Program-made: the position numbers and the translations under genes
Source of the DNA: Siderastrea radians
Taxonomy: Eukaryota; Cnidaria; Anthozoa; Scleractinia; Rhizangiidae
Assembly (NCBI GenBank): GCA_964017195.1
Contig: OZ024897.1
Span: forward strand, 33,871,536 to 33,935,535
Length of the DNA stretch: 64,000 bases
Direction of reading: 5' to 3'
Part shown: piece by piece, positions 1 to 12,869 of the stretch
Layout: every line of letters begins with the position of its first letter
Position numbering within the stretch: the stretch's first letter is position 1
Notes under the pieces: model-generated
What the model was told of the DNA's origin: nothing
Seen by the model: the letters and a program-made list of their open reading frames with translations, nothing else
Databases searched by the model: none

Positions 1-584
1 TAAAAGCAATTTTGTTCAGGTGCGGAATATTTAAATAGCAAAGAAACTTTTTTATGAGAAACGAAAATATATTTACACTCACCCACTATTTTATATATCC
101 TTGCTCATGTTTCGACTACATCGTGAATAAATCTTGCGAAGAAAAACGAAAAAAACTGCGTCAGACGTTTGACCGAGGTGGAGGGGTTATCATTTGAATT
201 GACGCTCGTTCCCAGTGCCGGCAGAGGTTTTAACGGTCGAACTGTGCAACTTTCCCGAGTCACGGATAAATGGGGGTGGTTTTCGAACTCGTGTTCGAGC
301 TTTTCGATCGTCTTACACGGGGACGAATAGGGGTATACTCCACTGGATTTCAGAAAGGAGAACTTAAACCACTACTTTGTGAGTTCTGGCGGCTGTTGCA
401 AGCGAGTCGCTCCTCAGAAATATTTATAGACAATTGTAATTGCATTTGGTAATTATGTCTTCTTCCTTTTTTCCTTGTTCGTTCTGTCTGCTTTCTACAA
501 GGAAAGGGTTCAATAATTTAATGTTAAGTGATCGGACCCGGAAGTGTAATCGGAAAAATAAGACCTATTTTTATTTTTTTGCAG
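1..584. other. Host non-coding DNA ending in a splice acceptor
   Basis: No convincing coding sequence is visible. The last bases form a polypyrimidine tract and CAG acceptor (ending at 584) directly before the dioxygenase exon, so at least the right-hand part is intron. Confidence 0.6.
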
Positions 585-992
585 GATGTGGAATCTTTGG
601 CAGCAACGAAAGGTTATCATATCACCTGGGAAGAAAGCGGGAATTTGTATTTGTGGCAGAACCGGCCTCCCTTCATACGACACCCACTGACTGGAGAAAA
701 AATCTGGTTTAATCAGGCGCACAACCATCGCGCCTCAAACTTCAAGCACATGCCCGGATTTCCGCTCGATGTTCAAACCCCGGATGAGAAATACCCTGCC
801 CATAGTTACTATGGGGATGGAAGCGAGATCGAACGGGAAGTGATACAGCACATACGGGCAACTTCCTGGGAATGCGCAGTAGGATTTCAATGGAGAAGTG
901 GTGATCTGTTAGTGCTTGATAACCTGGCCGTTCAACATGCGCGAATTGGGTTCACAGGCAATAGAAAAATACTCGCTTATTTAACACAATAA
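585..992 (+). CDS. Last exon of a TauD-like Fe(II)/2-oxoglutarate dioxygenase (host)
   Basis: The reading frame opens at the acceptor (TTTGCAG ending at 584) and runs to TAA at 990-992, giving the C-terminal ~135 residues of a TauD/TfdA (clavaminate synthase-like, plant At3g21360-like) dioxygenase. These enzymes hydroxylate small substrates using Fe(II) and 2-oxoglutarate. Visible hallmarks are a Trp/Tyr-rich jelly-roll strand, the GDLLVLDN segment, the distal His in VQHAR that should complete the iron site, and the Arg of GNRKI expected to bind 2-oxoglutarate. Upstream exons are outside the window. The exon is intact, unlike the minus-strand copy at 11.6-12.0 kb, with which it aligns over its whole length. 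The family assignment comes from recognised motifs, not a search. Confidence 0.8.
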   Translation, partial: DVESLAATKGYHITWEESGNLYLWQNRPPFIRHPLTGEKIWFNQAHNHRASNFKHMPGFPLDVQTPDEKYPAHSYYGDGSEIEREVIQHIRATSWECAVGFQWRSGDLLVLDNLAVQHARIGFTGNRKILAYLTQ

Positions 993-1816
993 TTTAAATG
1001 TGTTACCAACTTCCGACTTGATACTCTGTTTATTCGTTTCGTAAGGTCAAAGCACAGGTTGGGCAGGAGTGATACTTATACTCTAATCAATTGGATACGG
1101 TTATGAAATATTTTGTATCTAATCTTAATAAACACACCACCCAGCATTAGAGGCGGGCATCTCGTTTATTGATGTTACGTGTCCAAACAGCAAGCGATAC
1201 GGTAACTGATTTATATCTAACTAGTAAGGGAACTCAGGTAAGTACATACAATCCTTATGAATGAAAATATAAATAAATAAAGTTGACAGACAAATGCCTT
1301 CGAATGATTGTTAAATAAATTACAGACTCTTAAATTGCCCTATTTGTCCCAGACGACTAATCACGCCTTACAGCACACCTGAAATACTTGCACATATAAC
1401 ACAATACATCCCTGCACATATACTCTTGTGTAATAAGCGAACCATTAAAAAATATATACAGGTCATGCGTTACAGGTCATGTCTTACAAGACTACCTCAT
1501 TATCTGTAAATCTTTTTAGTAACGTGCTAACTCCGAAATTCAGCTGGCCTCAACCAACGGGATGCCTACCTCATAGTGAAACGCAAACAAACGATGTGTG
1601 CAAAGGTCAGCTAATATCTTGACCTTCTTTTACCATTTACTGATTAGCAAATTAAGTAATTAGCGAAACTGGCGCTTTAAGCGCGTCTTTATAACGGTGC
1701 CTTTTTAACTGTTTTTTTTTTAGATCCTTAGGCCTACAGTAGTTGTGATGGTTAATAAGTCCATCTCTAGAGTTCCGTATTATTATAAACTAATGGCGAC
1801 CTTCAGGTTGGACTTC

Positions 1817-2001
1817 GAGTACGAGATTGAGTACAACTACGACTTTTCAATTCCTTATCGCATGCTTAGATTATCACGTACTACACAGATCCCGTTCCTA
1901 GAGCCTCATTCTCTACTGATCAACAACATGGAGGAGCGAGGACTCTGAGAACGTAGCTGTTTTGAAATTCGAAAGTCGAACTCGTACTCAATCTCGTACT
2001 C
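1817..2001. repeat. Imperfect inverted repeat, 30-bp arms
   Basis: Arms at 1817-1846 and 1972-2001 are reverse complements with about three mismatches (core GAGTACGAGATTGAGTAC). The spacer is 125 bp. It probably belongs to a small foldback or MITE-like insertion. Confidence 0.6.
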
Positions 2002-2003
2002 GT

Positions 2004-2075
2004 AAGACGGCAATACTGCATTAATATATTTTCTTCCAACGCAGTAAGTTAAGGATAATGCAGTATTGCCGTCTT
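2004..2075. repeat. Perfect 20-bp inverted repeat (hairpin)
   Basis: Arms at 2004-2023 and 2056-2075 (AAGACGGCAATACTGCATTA and its exact complement) are separated by 32 bases. They adjoin the previous inverted repeat, so the two may form one nested foldback element. Confidence 0.75.
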
Positions 2076-3436
2076 AAAATAGCAATTAGTTTTCTATCAC
2101 AATTCAATCGTTTTTCCGGAAAAGGAAAAGTGAGAATTTCTTGCACCGATTCTTACAGGTGTGTTGGCACACAATTTTATATATTTTCATATTAGGTTTT
2201 ACATTCCCAAATTCTAGGCGATTCGAGTGTTTTGAATGATTTCGCGAGTTTAATCAGTGTAAACAACTTTATTTGATTTACTAGCTCTGTACTTTTCGTA
2301 CAACGACCATATCGTTACTAGGCAACATACACGTGCCAGAACTTGTGGCTGACTTATGCACACGTTCTCGCAACAATTTGCATTTTGTTTTGCAAGCTGG
2401 AAAAGTTTCACGTGGGAACTTTTTCACGCTCTAATCCGTTTTCTTTTAATTCCAGATCGATTTGATTACTTTTCGTAAACAACTATTGTTTGGCTTCATC
2501 CAGCTAAACTAAACAATTAATGTTTTCGTGTGCGCCCAACAGGCAAGTAACGACCTGGTCACTATTTTTAATTACTAGCATTTATGTCTTTAAGTGTTAT
2601 TAACTTAGTTTAAGTTAATTCTGGACACTCTGGTCTTTTGACCAGCACGAACTGTAGAACTTTGATTCCACGCAACCTAGCTTTTGAACAATGGATCACT
2701 TAAATGAGTTTACCTAGTTACCTTCAAAATATTTACATGTTACTTTTGGATCCTTTTGTGGTATTGAATTTAACATTTTGAATACAGATCACGTACGGAA
2801 AGAAAATCCGCTTAGTTTCAGCAATGTCAGTGATTGGTATCGGGAAAACTTATATTTATGATTACTTCTATCAACCGTTTCACTAGGCCGATCAATTCGT
2901 TAGAAGTTGTAACTTTTACAGCAAAAATAAGTACCAGGTTTGCGACAGATTAAAGAACGCCGCCGTTGCCATGTTAAGTTACAATCCCAAAAATTCGAGT
3001 TGAACCAATCAGAAAACTTTACGTAATCTACGTTAACCAATCACTGTACGTCCTGGAATAAAGGTGTGGATTCTTTAAGCGTCGATTCAGTGTGTAAGCT
3101 TTAGTCGAAATAAGCATGGGTTGAGTTGAGAGCAAAACTGAAACAAGCAAGAACTTTTGATTAAAATCCTAAAGAGAAATTCAGCCTAGAGTCCTCTCTT
3201 CAAGCAACGCCGTAAAAAGAATCCTGATACTCCAAAAGTACCGCGCGACAGGTGGTCAAGCGTTGAACACGGATGCTTATACGCGTAATCATATCTTTGT
3301 TTTGCAGAAAAATTATCAAAATATGTAGTTTTCTAGCCATAAATTGGAACTTGAAGTAAAAAAATTCGAAGTTGTATCTTACGCGGTTTTCTTAAGTGTC
3401 AGACGTCGACAAAACTTGAGACAAAGACAAAATCTG

Positions 3437-3511
3437 AGTCTCCGACGGGAATCGAACCCATGACCTTCCGTTCACCGGTCGGACGCTCTAACCACTGAGC
3501 TACTGGGAGAC
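3437..3511 (-). tRNA. tRNA-like sequence, probably a pseudogene or tRNA-derived SINE head
   Basis: On the minus strand the segment shows A-box-like (TAGCTCAGTGGTTAGAG) and B-box-like (GGTTCGATTCC) promoter elements, a T arm, and GTCTCC/GGAGAC ends that pair as an acceptor stem. Two extra bases lie between acceptor and D stem, position 33 appears to be C, and the anticodon stem has a mismatch. A functional tRNA is therefore doubtful. No poly(A) or SINE body was recognised next to it. Confidence 0.55.
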
Positions 3512-6500
3512 TCGTGGCGAGCACAGGTCATATATGTAGCTATGTAAATCTAAACAAAGCTTATGTCTCTTCTCGTCTGTTTATGCCTTTGGTTCAAGGC
3601 GGTCACCCCCATCGATTAGATATGATTCCTGAGCTTTGCGTATTGCGTCACGAGGTGAGCGTTTGAGCTCAGTCTGAAACTGCAGTAGGTCCAGATGAAG
3701 GGGTGGTGTGTCAACTGGTCGTCGGTGTTCTCACCTATGTACTGTTTGTTACAACGTCGGCGGTGTATCATGTAGATAGGATTCTTAGAATTGCAGTCAA
3801 TGTGATAAGCTTCAAGACATAACGAAGACACGCAATGCCTCCACCACCCTTATTCGAAGGTTTTAGGGAAACCTTGAAAAAAGGTGGCCCGACCGATTGT
3901 TGTACGCAACAAAAACCTATAACTTTCCTAGACGAGCCAAATTCAACGTACCTATTATGCCAAGAGCGGCATAAAAACCACATTAAGTTGCTTAACAAAC
4001 GATCAGAAGTCAAACCAAACGGAGAATAACAAACGGCGAAAGCCACAAGAATCCATCAGCTATGACCTCGATATGACCTCGAGAATGCGACGCCTATAAA
4101 GTTGCAACGGCTCAATTCAGTCAACATTTAAAAATCCTCCAAACTAAACCTGCTACAAAAACACAAGAAGCAAAATTGGTCAAAAGACCAAGATAAGGCG
4201 CGGCGTACAAATACGTGAAGTAGAAGTCGTGCAGGCCTTCCAACCCATTTTATGGCAGTGTCAAACAATACAGACACTTGTCTATCCCTTCAGTCGTTTC
4301 CATGTCGCATGGATTGCTTTCTTGGTAGTAGTAGATATCGATATTCTGCTATGCTGCTGGTTCCATTTTTGCTTTTTCCTTTCGCGAATTCCTGAGCTTT
4401 TACGGAAGCTGGCGGGAGAAAGAAGCCTTCGACCGACACTTTAGCGCTTCCCTCCTCTCAGTCCTCCATCCAAAGGCATGAAAACAATGCCAAAAAATCC
4501 TGATTTCACACAAATTGCAACTTAACGGGAACTATGTCTCATTAATTTATCGTTCTGCGAAGGTCTACAGCAATATCGAACTTAACTGAGCACGATGCAA
4601 ACGGATTTTAAAGGTTCGATATAACCTATCGTGTCTTTTGAATTTGGGACATCCTGTCGGAAAATCAAAGTAAGGAGCATGCGCAGTAATCGGAATGTGT
4701 TGAGTTTAGAAGCTTGAGATCAACTTTCGACAAGTATTCATGAAAATATACAGGTAACGCAATTTAATAAAACGCATGCCATTTATTACCGTATTACAAA
4801 ATACTGAAATGCAAGGGCTGCAGGAGAATTCAAAGGTTTAATTCTAGCATCTACGGTTTGGTATGGAATTTTCGCGATATCTTTTTTTTTTCTTTTTTGT
4901 TCTGCAAGCAAGTTCCAAAACAGATCACGGAAAATTTATTCGCCGGCGCGACGTGCCTAGGCACGTCTGGCCGACTCATAAAATGTAACGTGCATTCCTG
5001 GTTTGGCGTAAGTCAGTTCACTGAGTCTACGCGCGGCCTCTAAACAATCAGGCTCGTATAATGACGTCGATTTTACCAGATTGAAAGCTAATCTCTCAAA
5101 TACCAGACATTTTGCTTGTGACAGGGTCATTTGACTCTTATGAAAGTGGTTTTTAAACAACATCGTTTTGTTAAAGAGAGCGATGTAAGTTCATTGATTT
5201 TCCGGAAAGCTGAGACTACTTAGCGTGCGAGATCGTCAATGACTCATGGAGACTATTTTTAGTAGTGGTTACACAGTGCTTCTAACTCGACGCGTTGCCA
5301 AAGCGATCACAAACTCCATTCTTGAGTTCCCCAATGACCCAAAGTAGAGGAACGAAGATAGTGTCGTCATTCGAACAATGGCCTTGTGGTTATCATGACG
5401 TAAATTAAAATGGACCTGCATCGTTGTTATAAAATAGATTGCAATTAGCCTGCACTCGTGTCGTTAGGATCCGAATGGAGCCCTTGCCTGAAGGCTGAAA
5501 CATTTGTCGTGAATGCCCAGGGGCCGTACTTAACGATATCACGGTTTAAGAACAATTTATTTCTCCAGGTAAAGCCACAGGGTTTTCTCCTGGAGAGGGA
5601 GTCGTACAGAGGTCACTGGTTACAAACAAACAAAGTTCTCAAGTTGCATACATACATTTAAGTAATGGTCCGCGTAAAAACTAGGCAAAAGAACAATAGG
5701 CCACTGCAATAGCGGCAGTTATTTTTCAGGCGCTAATTGCTCTAATTAAATTAAATCTGAATGATCTGATTGGCCAATACGGCGAAAAGCGCGAAATTTG
5801 AATTTCAAATTTCAAATAAGATAGTTTGTAATCCATTCAAACAACGTTTTATTTCGGCTACGCATTCAATACATTCAAAAATGTAACATATCTAAATTTT
5901 GGAAAATTCCTATGCGCCAAAAGCGAGGAAGTTAAACTTGTATAAAATTACATCAGGATTAGTACAGTGATACATCAGTCAGCGACCGCGTGAAAATTAT
6001 TTAGCTCGGCTTTCACAAAGGAACTGTCAAATTGGTGATCGAAAACAGCAAAAAATCGCGCTCACGTACGTAGAATGCGCTAGAGTCACGAACCATCTCT
6101 CTGTGCTGCGCTATGAAAACTGCAACAGAACAAATAAATAAAATACCTCGCTGTAATTGTCAGAGAATATTACTTGCATCTACCTTACATTACCTCTTAC
6201 GTGCGATGGGAAGGTATTTTCAATAATATGAAGTACTGAAACAATATCCACTGCATCAAAATACTAAATAATCGCTGTCCACTGTCTCTACGCTGTGATC
6301 GTGGGAAGGTCTCTCAAAAAATACAATCTCTTCAGAATATTAGTCCCCTGTTATTGCAAAAGACTGTTCAGTGAAAAGAAACAAGCGATACCGAAAAGGC
6401 TAAACTCTTCGTTAGGCGTAATGTTTATATGTCTACTAATGCTCCTGAACGAAGATTTAGCTTCGCGCGAACATGTCCTTCGCGAAATTACTCCTTACAA

Positions 6501-8182
6501 CCTGGTATCTTCGACATCTGCAGTCGCTTGGCAGAGGAAAGTAGTCATAAAATTCATTCCTCTGAAGCAGCTGGAAGAAATGCACGTTGCAGAGGAGTCG
6601 ATTTTGTATAGCCTCTTTGCGGGCCTTTCTGATAAACAAGCCTTCCCGTGTCTCCTACGTGTCAGCCAAGGTGAGATGATTCTTTCACACTAAAAGTGTT
6701 TGTGCAGTCAGTTTCCTTCCATCAAATACAAATCGCTTGAATGTTAGGCAAACTGCAGCCACAATCGCAAGATCTTACGGGCCAAGATACTCAAATACGA
6801 GTCCATTAAAGGTCATTTAGCTCAACTCTCGGATCGCAGATCCAACATGGCGTCGCATGAAGATCGCGCGTGTGGCACGTTTTCCGTTCTACCTCTTGAT
6901 TGGCGCATAGAACAATGCTGAATTTTGGCCGTGAGGAACAACACAGGGGAATGGGGAAAACTAAGCCAAAAAATGCTGTTTTTGTCACGTTTTTCTTGTA
7001 TTTTTCGGCGATTTTTTAATATCGACCAATCAGATTCACTGATTTAATTGAATTTAATAATTAAAAGCTAACACCTTTTAATCGATTTTGCAATCTGCCT
7101 GCCTAGTTTTTACGCGGACCACTACTTAATTTGTTACATACCGGAACTGTAAATTGTCCATAACAGGTCACCGGAGACCACGAACTACTACAGTTAAACC
7201 TTTTTTCCTTGAGAAAAAAAGTGAGGAAGAAGGGGGGTGGGGGTGAGCGACTATGCGTCGCCTGTAAGGGACTGTGCAATAATTACCTGGAGGTGGGGTT
7301 GGGAAACCAGAGGGGGGGGGGCATAGCGGAAAATCACAACTAGAAAGAGGGGGGTTGGATGTAAAATTTAATACATACAGGGGGGGGGCATTACTTTTTT
7401 CACTTTTTTTCACAAACTGGTAGAAGAGCTGTTAGAGTTCAAACATTATACTTGCTTACACTGGAATTAAACTGGGAAAATATCAACTCCAGGTGCTTTG
7501 ATCTCTGAACTGGCTGATTATTTAATATTTTCCTGTCTGTCATGCAGTAAGAGAGAAATGCCTCTGTTATATATTATAACAATTCTACTTTATTGGCACC
7601 AAGAATGCTGTTAAAGTTAGTTTGGATTTTGGTTATGTTTGGGGGACAATACCACCAGGAAAACGCTTAAAATGGCATTTCCGAGCGTCTAGATTTCGAA
7701 ATTTTCTGGGGGAGCATGCCCCCAGACCCCCCTAAAAGCTCGCGCCTTTGGCGCTTTCCCAATTGCCTCGGTTATCAGAAAAGTCTCACTACGGCCCTGA
7801 CACTATGATGTTATTCAATGAAAAAGAAAAATACCACTGTAGGATAGCCTACATTGTATTATAATTAAAGAGAATAAAACCCAACTGTTAACTTTAATAG
7901 CAATAAATTGATCTATGTAAATATTAACAGTTTGATTACTTTGCAAAGTAAGCTTATAAACTTCTCCCGAGTGTCCAGCTAAAGAAATTGTTCAGCGAGG
8001 GAATATTTCCTCCTCTGAGGAATCGAAAGGTCTTTGCAAGAGTTCTGTTCCCAGCACAACGTGGACGAGACTGCTTGTATAAGTTATGTAGAGCACCTTG
8101 AGTTCTTGGATGCAAAGGCGAAAAAAAGAGTAAGAAAAAGGAACGCTCCTCCGTCTAAAATTTCTTGGAAAATGAAAGAGAT
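3512..8182. other. Host intergenic region
   Basis: About 4.7 kb with only scattered short ORFs that carry no recognisable motif (the longest, 6295-6693, lacks composition or homology cues and starts without ATG). Contains poly-G/poly-C tracts near 7300-7400. No gene supported. Confidence 0.5.
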
Positions 8183-8458
8183 ATGGAAGCGCTTACGAAC
8201 AACCAGCTGAAAATGTATTTGAAACAACATGGTCACAAGATAAGCAGACGTAAGGCTGATTTAACTGAACAAGTTCTCAGCCCTGCAAGTGAAAATGCTG
8301 CCAGGGATGTTCTGGAAGGTAAAGACTTTTATAACTCGTGTGAAGACCACACAACTTCAGAATCAGAGTCAAGTGATTCCGATGGAGAGAACTCATACGT
8401 TGAAGAGTCATTTGAAGTACTTTTTCTGCCTGAGGAAGACATCCAACACGTAAATTAG
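8183..8458 (+). CDS. SAP-domain-like short ORF (host gene or fragment)
   Basis: An ORF of 91 codons from ATG 8183. Residues ~3-33 resemble a SAP DNA-binding helix-extension-helix (pattern L-x-x-x-L-K-x-x-L-K-x-x-G, then R-K-A-D-L). An acidic serine-rich tail with consecutive Asp/Glu/Ser follows. SAP domains bind AT-rich scaffold DNA or RNA and are common at the N terminus of transposon-derived and chromatin proteins. In another frame just upstream (about 8030-8160) a Lys/Arg-rich stretch is also open, so this may be part of a spliced gene whose exon boundaries I cannot place. The ORF ends in TAG at 8456-8458. Moderate support only. Confidence 0.4.
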   Translation: MEALTNNQLKMYLKQHGHKISRRKADLTEQVLSPASENAARDVLEGKDFYNSCEDHTTSESESSDSDGENSYVEESFEVLFLPEEDIQHVN

Positions 8459-9302
8459 GTATGAGGGAACCAATGCGAAGAGGAAACAGGGAAGGGGGGT
8501 TGACCTTAATATTATCATTAGGTGAGGGGAGGTTAAAGTTAATTTTCGCTTAGTAAGACGGGTGGTGCGACTTAATTTTGAGCCTTATTTTACCCATTTC
8601 CCAACCTCTCCCCTCCAGGTAATTATTGCACAGTCCCTAAATTCTTCAGAATTTCTTGTTTATCTATGGTACCCAATAGAAAAAAATCCGTGAATCTAGG
8701 TGCCCACAACTGAATACCCCCCCCCCGCCCCAATGGGGGTACTACCTTATATGGCCTATACGGGGACGTGCTGCTGGACACGGGCTATGGTTTTTCACCT
8801 CTCTGTATAATTTTACGCCAGTCTGTCCTAAAAGGCCTAAAAAGGGTACGGTTGCATGATTGCACGATTGTTGTCGTTAAATATAGATTAGATCGGAGAC
8901 GTTTGCCGGTCTTTGAAACACGTTAAAATTGTGTAAAGGCAGAGAATGTTTATTTTGTAATTTCTCCTAAACAGGGGCCTAAAATAGAAGGTGTTGTCCT
9001 GAACAGGGTTGGTATTTTAGGGATTTTTTGTCCTAAACAGGGTCAGGGTTTCAGACCCTCAGCGGCACCCCTACACCCAAACATGTGTCAAGTGTCCCCC
9101 TTCCCCCCACCCCGTGTGAATAACTCCTGCTTGTAAAGGCCTGTCTTTGAAAAACCACAGGTTTTCTTTTCTCAGTGAATTTCGGTGACTACATCCAACA
9201 GGATCCGGCACCTTTGCTTTGTCCGGTTGGCCCTTGCAGAATTTTATAAAGCGTTTATTGACCACAAAATGAGCGTTTCTCCAAAATCATGAGCCTATAT
9301 AA
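8459..9302. other. Host intergenic region
   Basis: Non-coding, with poly-C/poly-G runs near 8700 and 9100. Nothing recognised. Confidence 0.5.
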
Positions 9303-9893
9303 GGGGCCGTTTACATGATACCGGAATGAGTCTCTACCAGAACGAGTTCATCCCAACCTCCATATAATTCTCTGTCTTTGTTGACATGGATTTTCTACCA
9401 GAACAAGCCATACCGGAATGAGTTCATCCCTGTTGTTGTACTACTACGACATTCTCTTTCCGGTACCACATTCCATACCGAGTATCATGAGAACGCGGTA
9501 CGACCACTCGTGTAGGTATGAAACCATTCTCGTCCCCAGCGCCACGGATCGAGAGCTCTAGCAGGGTCCGAAAGCAGGACCCTCAGAAATTTGAGACATT
9601 ATCGGTTACCATCGGTTACAAAAATGGGCAGCTATTGCGCTTGCGTGTTATTCTGGCCGCCGCCAGAGCTCTCGATCTGTGGTGCTGGCCAAAAGGATCG
9701 CAGCTCTAGCCCTGGGGACGAGAATGTATGAAATCGGTCTCCTCGAAGACTGAAGTGGGTAGTGCATGCGTATGTTTAACCGTTTCGTTCCAGAATGAAA
9801 CTTGCCCACCATAAAAATGGTTTTTGTGAACCCGGTATAAAGTTTACGTTTCGTACTGGAATGTAAGTCGCCCAGGTATCATGTAAACATCTC
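9303..9893. mobile_element. MITE-like non-autonomous DNA transposon
   Basis: Short terminal inverted repeats: GTTTACATGATACC at 9309-9322 and its complement at 9875-9888. Inside are further inverted and direct copies of GGAATGAG-type and CTGGGGACGA-type segments (for example 9532-9541 against 9711-9720). No coding capacity. Exact ends and target-site duplication were not resolved. Confidence 0.5.
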
Positions 9894-9899
9894 ATCTAC

Positions 9900-10440
9900 A
9901 CACTTCACTGAAAACCTTCGTCATTTAGCTCACTTTGGTTTTTTCCTTTTTCTCCATGACCACACACAGGGGATCATCAATGCCAGACAATTTGCGTTCG
10001 GTTTTAACAGTTACATAAACAATTGATGTCACTTCAACTCCTGCTAAGTCCCTTTTGCAGTCTGCGGCTCAGTTCTTTCCGCGAAAGGTTGGGTCGTTAT
10101 GCAAAGTTCTGTCAATCATCCGTGATGAACACCCATGACCATCTGACCAAGCTAATAACACCACAAGGAGCCCCCCTCCCCCCCACCCTTTCCACATACA
10201 CACGCACAATCGCAAGCTAAGCTAAGGCGGGTTCTGAAGAGGCATCAAGAACTCAAGTTGTGAGGCACCGGTTACCAGCGTGTAGAGGCCTTGAAAAAGG
10301 AAACGTTACGGCAGCGAAGGCTTTCACTCTGTTTTTCTTGAATTGATTACCGTAGCCATTTTATACAGACTTGTGACATAATTCAAATGAATATGTAATT
10401 TGTGAGTCCGTTTGGTTCAAAACTGAGGGTTGTCCAGTAC
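9900..10440. repeat. Host segment paralogous to about 60,590-61,090
   Basis: Several blocks match in order and orientation between the two regions, for example GTTCTGTCAATCATCCGTGA (10,107 region and 60,849 region) and an ACCAGCGTGTA-x-AGGCCT block (10,273 and 60,961). Intervening sequence has diverged. This indicates an old local duplication of the host locus. No gene recognised in either copy. Confidence 0.65.
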
Positions 10441-11179
10441 GCACGACCGCATACGATTTGTAAAGGCAGCCTCACGAACCATACCAAATGTTGGCACTGA
10501 TGGTAAAAGGAGAAGTCGTTAACGTTTGGTCAAATGTATCTCATTAATGGGACTTATAATAATAGAACACAGTAAAACCTGCATATAAGAACCTAGTGGA
10601 TTAGGATGAAGCTTAACATTTGAAACCTGTAGGTTATTATTTGGAAAATCATTTTTTACTGGAAATGTCATAAATAATCCGTTGTAAGACATAGAGCAGG
10701 GTCTGTTCTGTGCTTGCTTACAATGTAGTAACAGGCATTTTATACGTTTATGACACAGATGCAAAGAGCTACAGCCATACTGAATAAGTCTTCTTACCAG
10801 GAAAAAGCGCTTCTGCTCTTAGAACCTATTCAAGAACCTAAATGGCCTAATTGGTCTTAACTCGCTTGGTTGGGACGACTTATCGATTAGAAGGACTAAA
10901 CACAAGGCTAACTTAATGTACAAGTGTACTAATAATCTCGCCCCAGCTTATCTCTGTAATTTGTTTGCCCCGAGAATCTCGAACACAGTAGGATCTTCGC
11001 CAAGGGTAAATTATTGCTTCCAAAACCAAGAACTGACTACCTGAAGCGTTTGACCGTGTATAAATAAAGTTATCATTGTCATTCATTCATTTATCAGTAG
11101 ACACCAAAATAGATAAAAACTTTTTTAGGCTAACTTAAAAAATGTTGGTTCTTATACGCGGGTACGGTTTTCACAGTAT
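10441..11179. other. Host intergenic region
   Basis: Non-coding. A segment around 10,830-11,060 looks like a decayed reverse-transcriptase-type tail (short open stretches, then AATAAAG near 11,063), but this is not strong enough to call. Confidence 0.4.
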
Positions 11180-11490
11180 TTCACGTTGAAGTCGACAGAT
11201 AGAAGGCTGAATCAGTTGGTACCATTGGTACAAATGGTGAAATTAGCAGAAGATCCCTTATCAATGGGTAAAATGTATCTCATTATAAGTTTAAGCAAAT
11301 GGTAGAGGACTGAATCAGTTTGTCCATTGGTACCATTGGTACATATGGTAAAGGCAGTAGTAGATTTGTTCACCATTGGTTAATTGCATCGCATTAGCGG
11401 GACTTAGGTTATTACGTTGAAGTCAACTGAGAAGGGTTTGTCGACTGGTACCACTTACCACTGGTTGAAGTGGTAAAAGTGTTGAGAAGT
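11180..11490. repeat. Degenerate tandem repeat with GGTACCATTGGTACA core
   Basis: Three diverged units (~110-130 bp) each combine a GTTGAAGTC or GACTGAATCAG segment, a palindromic TTGGTACCATTGGTAC-like core and an ATGGGTAAAATGTATCTCAT-like segment. A related piece occurs near 10,530-10,560. Confidence 0.5.
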
Positions 11491-11637
11491 GAAAATTCTT
11501 GTCACTTTGGTGTTTCGTAATTCTAGATGGATTCCCTTGAATGATCACTAATTCACGCTGCTTCAGGCTATTATCTATCCCACTTAAAAATTTCTAATCT
11601 TCATTTTCTAATTATTCTAATACGTTAATGCTGAATC

Positions 11638-12041
11638 AGGCAGTTAAATGTCTGTCCCCCGTGAAACCAACTCGCCCATGTTGAACAGCAAGGTTATCCA
11701 GCACTAATTAACAAATCGCTGCTTCTCCATTAAAATCCTACGGGGTATTCCCAGGAAATAGTCCGTATGTGCTGGATCACTTCCGGTTCAATCTCGCTTC
11801 CATCCCCATAGTAGTTGTGGCCAGGATATTTCTCATCGAGGATGTCTGAGCCAATAAACGTTGGCAATGCCTTGTGGAAGGAGGGTTGGTGAAGATGCAC
11901 TTGATTTTGAAAACCAGATTTTGTCTCCGTTCACTGGGTGACATAGAAAGGCAGACCTGTTTTGTCACATGACTTGTACAAATCACCAGAGGCATCCCAC
12001 CTCACACTGTAACCTTGCTCGTTTGCTCGTGTCTCTACTTC
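11638..12041 (-). pseudogene. Decayed last exon of a TauD-like dioxygenase
   Basis: On the minus strand an acceptor (TTTTTAG ending at 12,042) opens a sequence that aligns along its whole length with the intact exon at 585-992. Matching landmarks include a W-x-x-SG-x-LY motif, HPVNGDKIWF, the D-E-K-Y-P-G-H-x-Y-Y-G-D-G-S-E-I-E block, a W-R-S segment and a V-Q-H-type distal His region. It needs several frame changes and has in-frame stops, for example after the Y-V-T-Q stretch and in the G-F-x-W-R region. It is the 3' end of the same pseudogene as 31,870-32,017 and 36,961-37,486. Confidence 0.75.
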
Positions 12042-12863
12042 CTAAAAACACACGAGTACAAGTGAACACAGGATCAAGGCACTGAAGGATGATTTCTTCA
12101 GATCTCGCCAGCAGTTAGCTGCCTTGAGAACTCTTAATTTGCATGGTATCTGTAGCAGCTGTATACACTTTTGCTACAGTGTCTCCAACAAAAAACAACA
12201 AATCACAGAATTGAATTCGCTTTAATACATGGAACCAGCTAATTCCAGAACGATGCGAAGAAAAGTCGCTTAGCGAAGCGTAGTAACGTATAACGAAAGT
12301 ATGGTCATAGGTTTAGCGATGTTTAGCCCGAGCGATTTAACTGAAAAGAAAGAAAAACACACACAACTTAAAATACAAAAATTACAAGTGAAAACGAAGC
12401 GAACGAAAAAGCAGCCAAAATACACGACGATAAATACAATTACAAACTTAAAACTTACATAACTGTGATGAAATCTGTGCCAACAAGTCTTGATTTTGAA
12501 GCGTAGCAACTAACTCCGAAACTAACAAACTGATGAACTGAACTACGAACTGAAAATGAGTTCTTGCATTTAAATTATATCGCATACGCACTCAGAAGTC
12601 CCATGGGTGGGTAATTAGTGAAATATTTTAGCGTGCATACAAATTGCACGTAATAACGCATAAATAAATTCTACAGTATCCCTTTGGGTTTGCTGTACCG
12701 TGTTCATTGCCACTAGGGGACTGGGAGCAGGAGCCCGGGAGAAACTAGGAAGGGGGCAGGACGTCGTTGGGTAGAGGGGAAGGAGAGGAAGGGAAGTGGG
12801 ATTTCCAAGGTAGAAGGAAGTGGAAATGATAGGGGGAAATAAGCTAAAATTGGAATAAGCAGC
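12042..12863. other. Host intron remnant of the TauD pseudogene, left of Polinton A
   Basis: Non-coding sequence between the pseudogene acceptor and the ACCACA target duplication (12,864-12,869). Includes a purine-rich stretch at about 12,720-12,840. Confidence 0.6.
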
Positions 12864-12869
12864 ACCACA

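Larger units (their letters stand above)
993..3436. other. Host intergenic region
   Basis: AT-rich non-coding DNA. AATAAA-type polyadenylation signals follow the dioxygenase exon (for example near 1124). It holds two inverted-repeat structures, listed separately. No gene recognised. Confidence 0.6.

Noticed and set aside
6295..6693. 132-codon ORF in host sequence
   Set aside because: Begins with GTG, has no recognisable domain and lies in unremarkable non-coding DNA.
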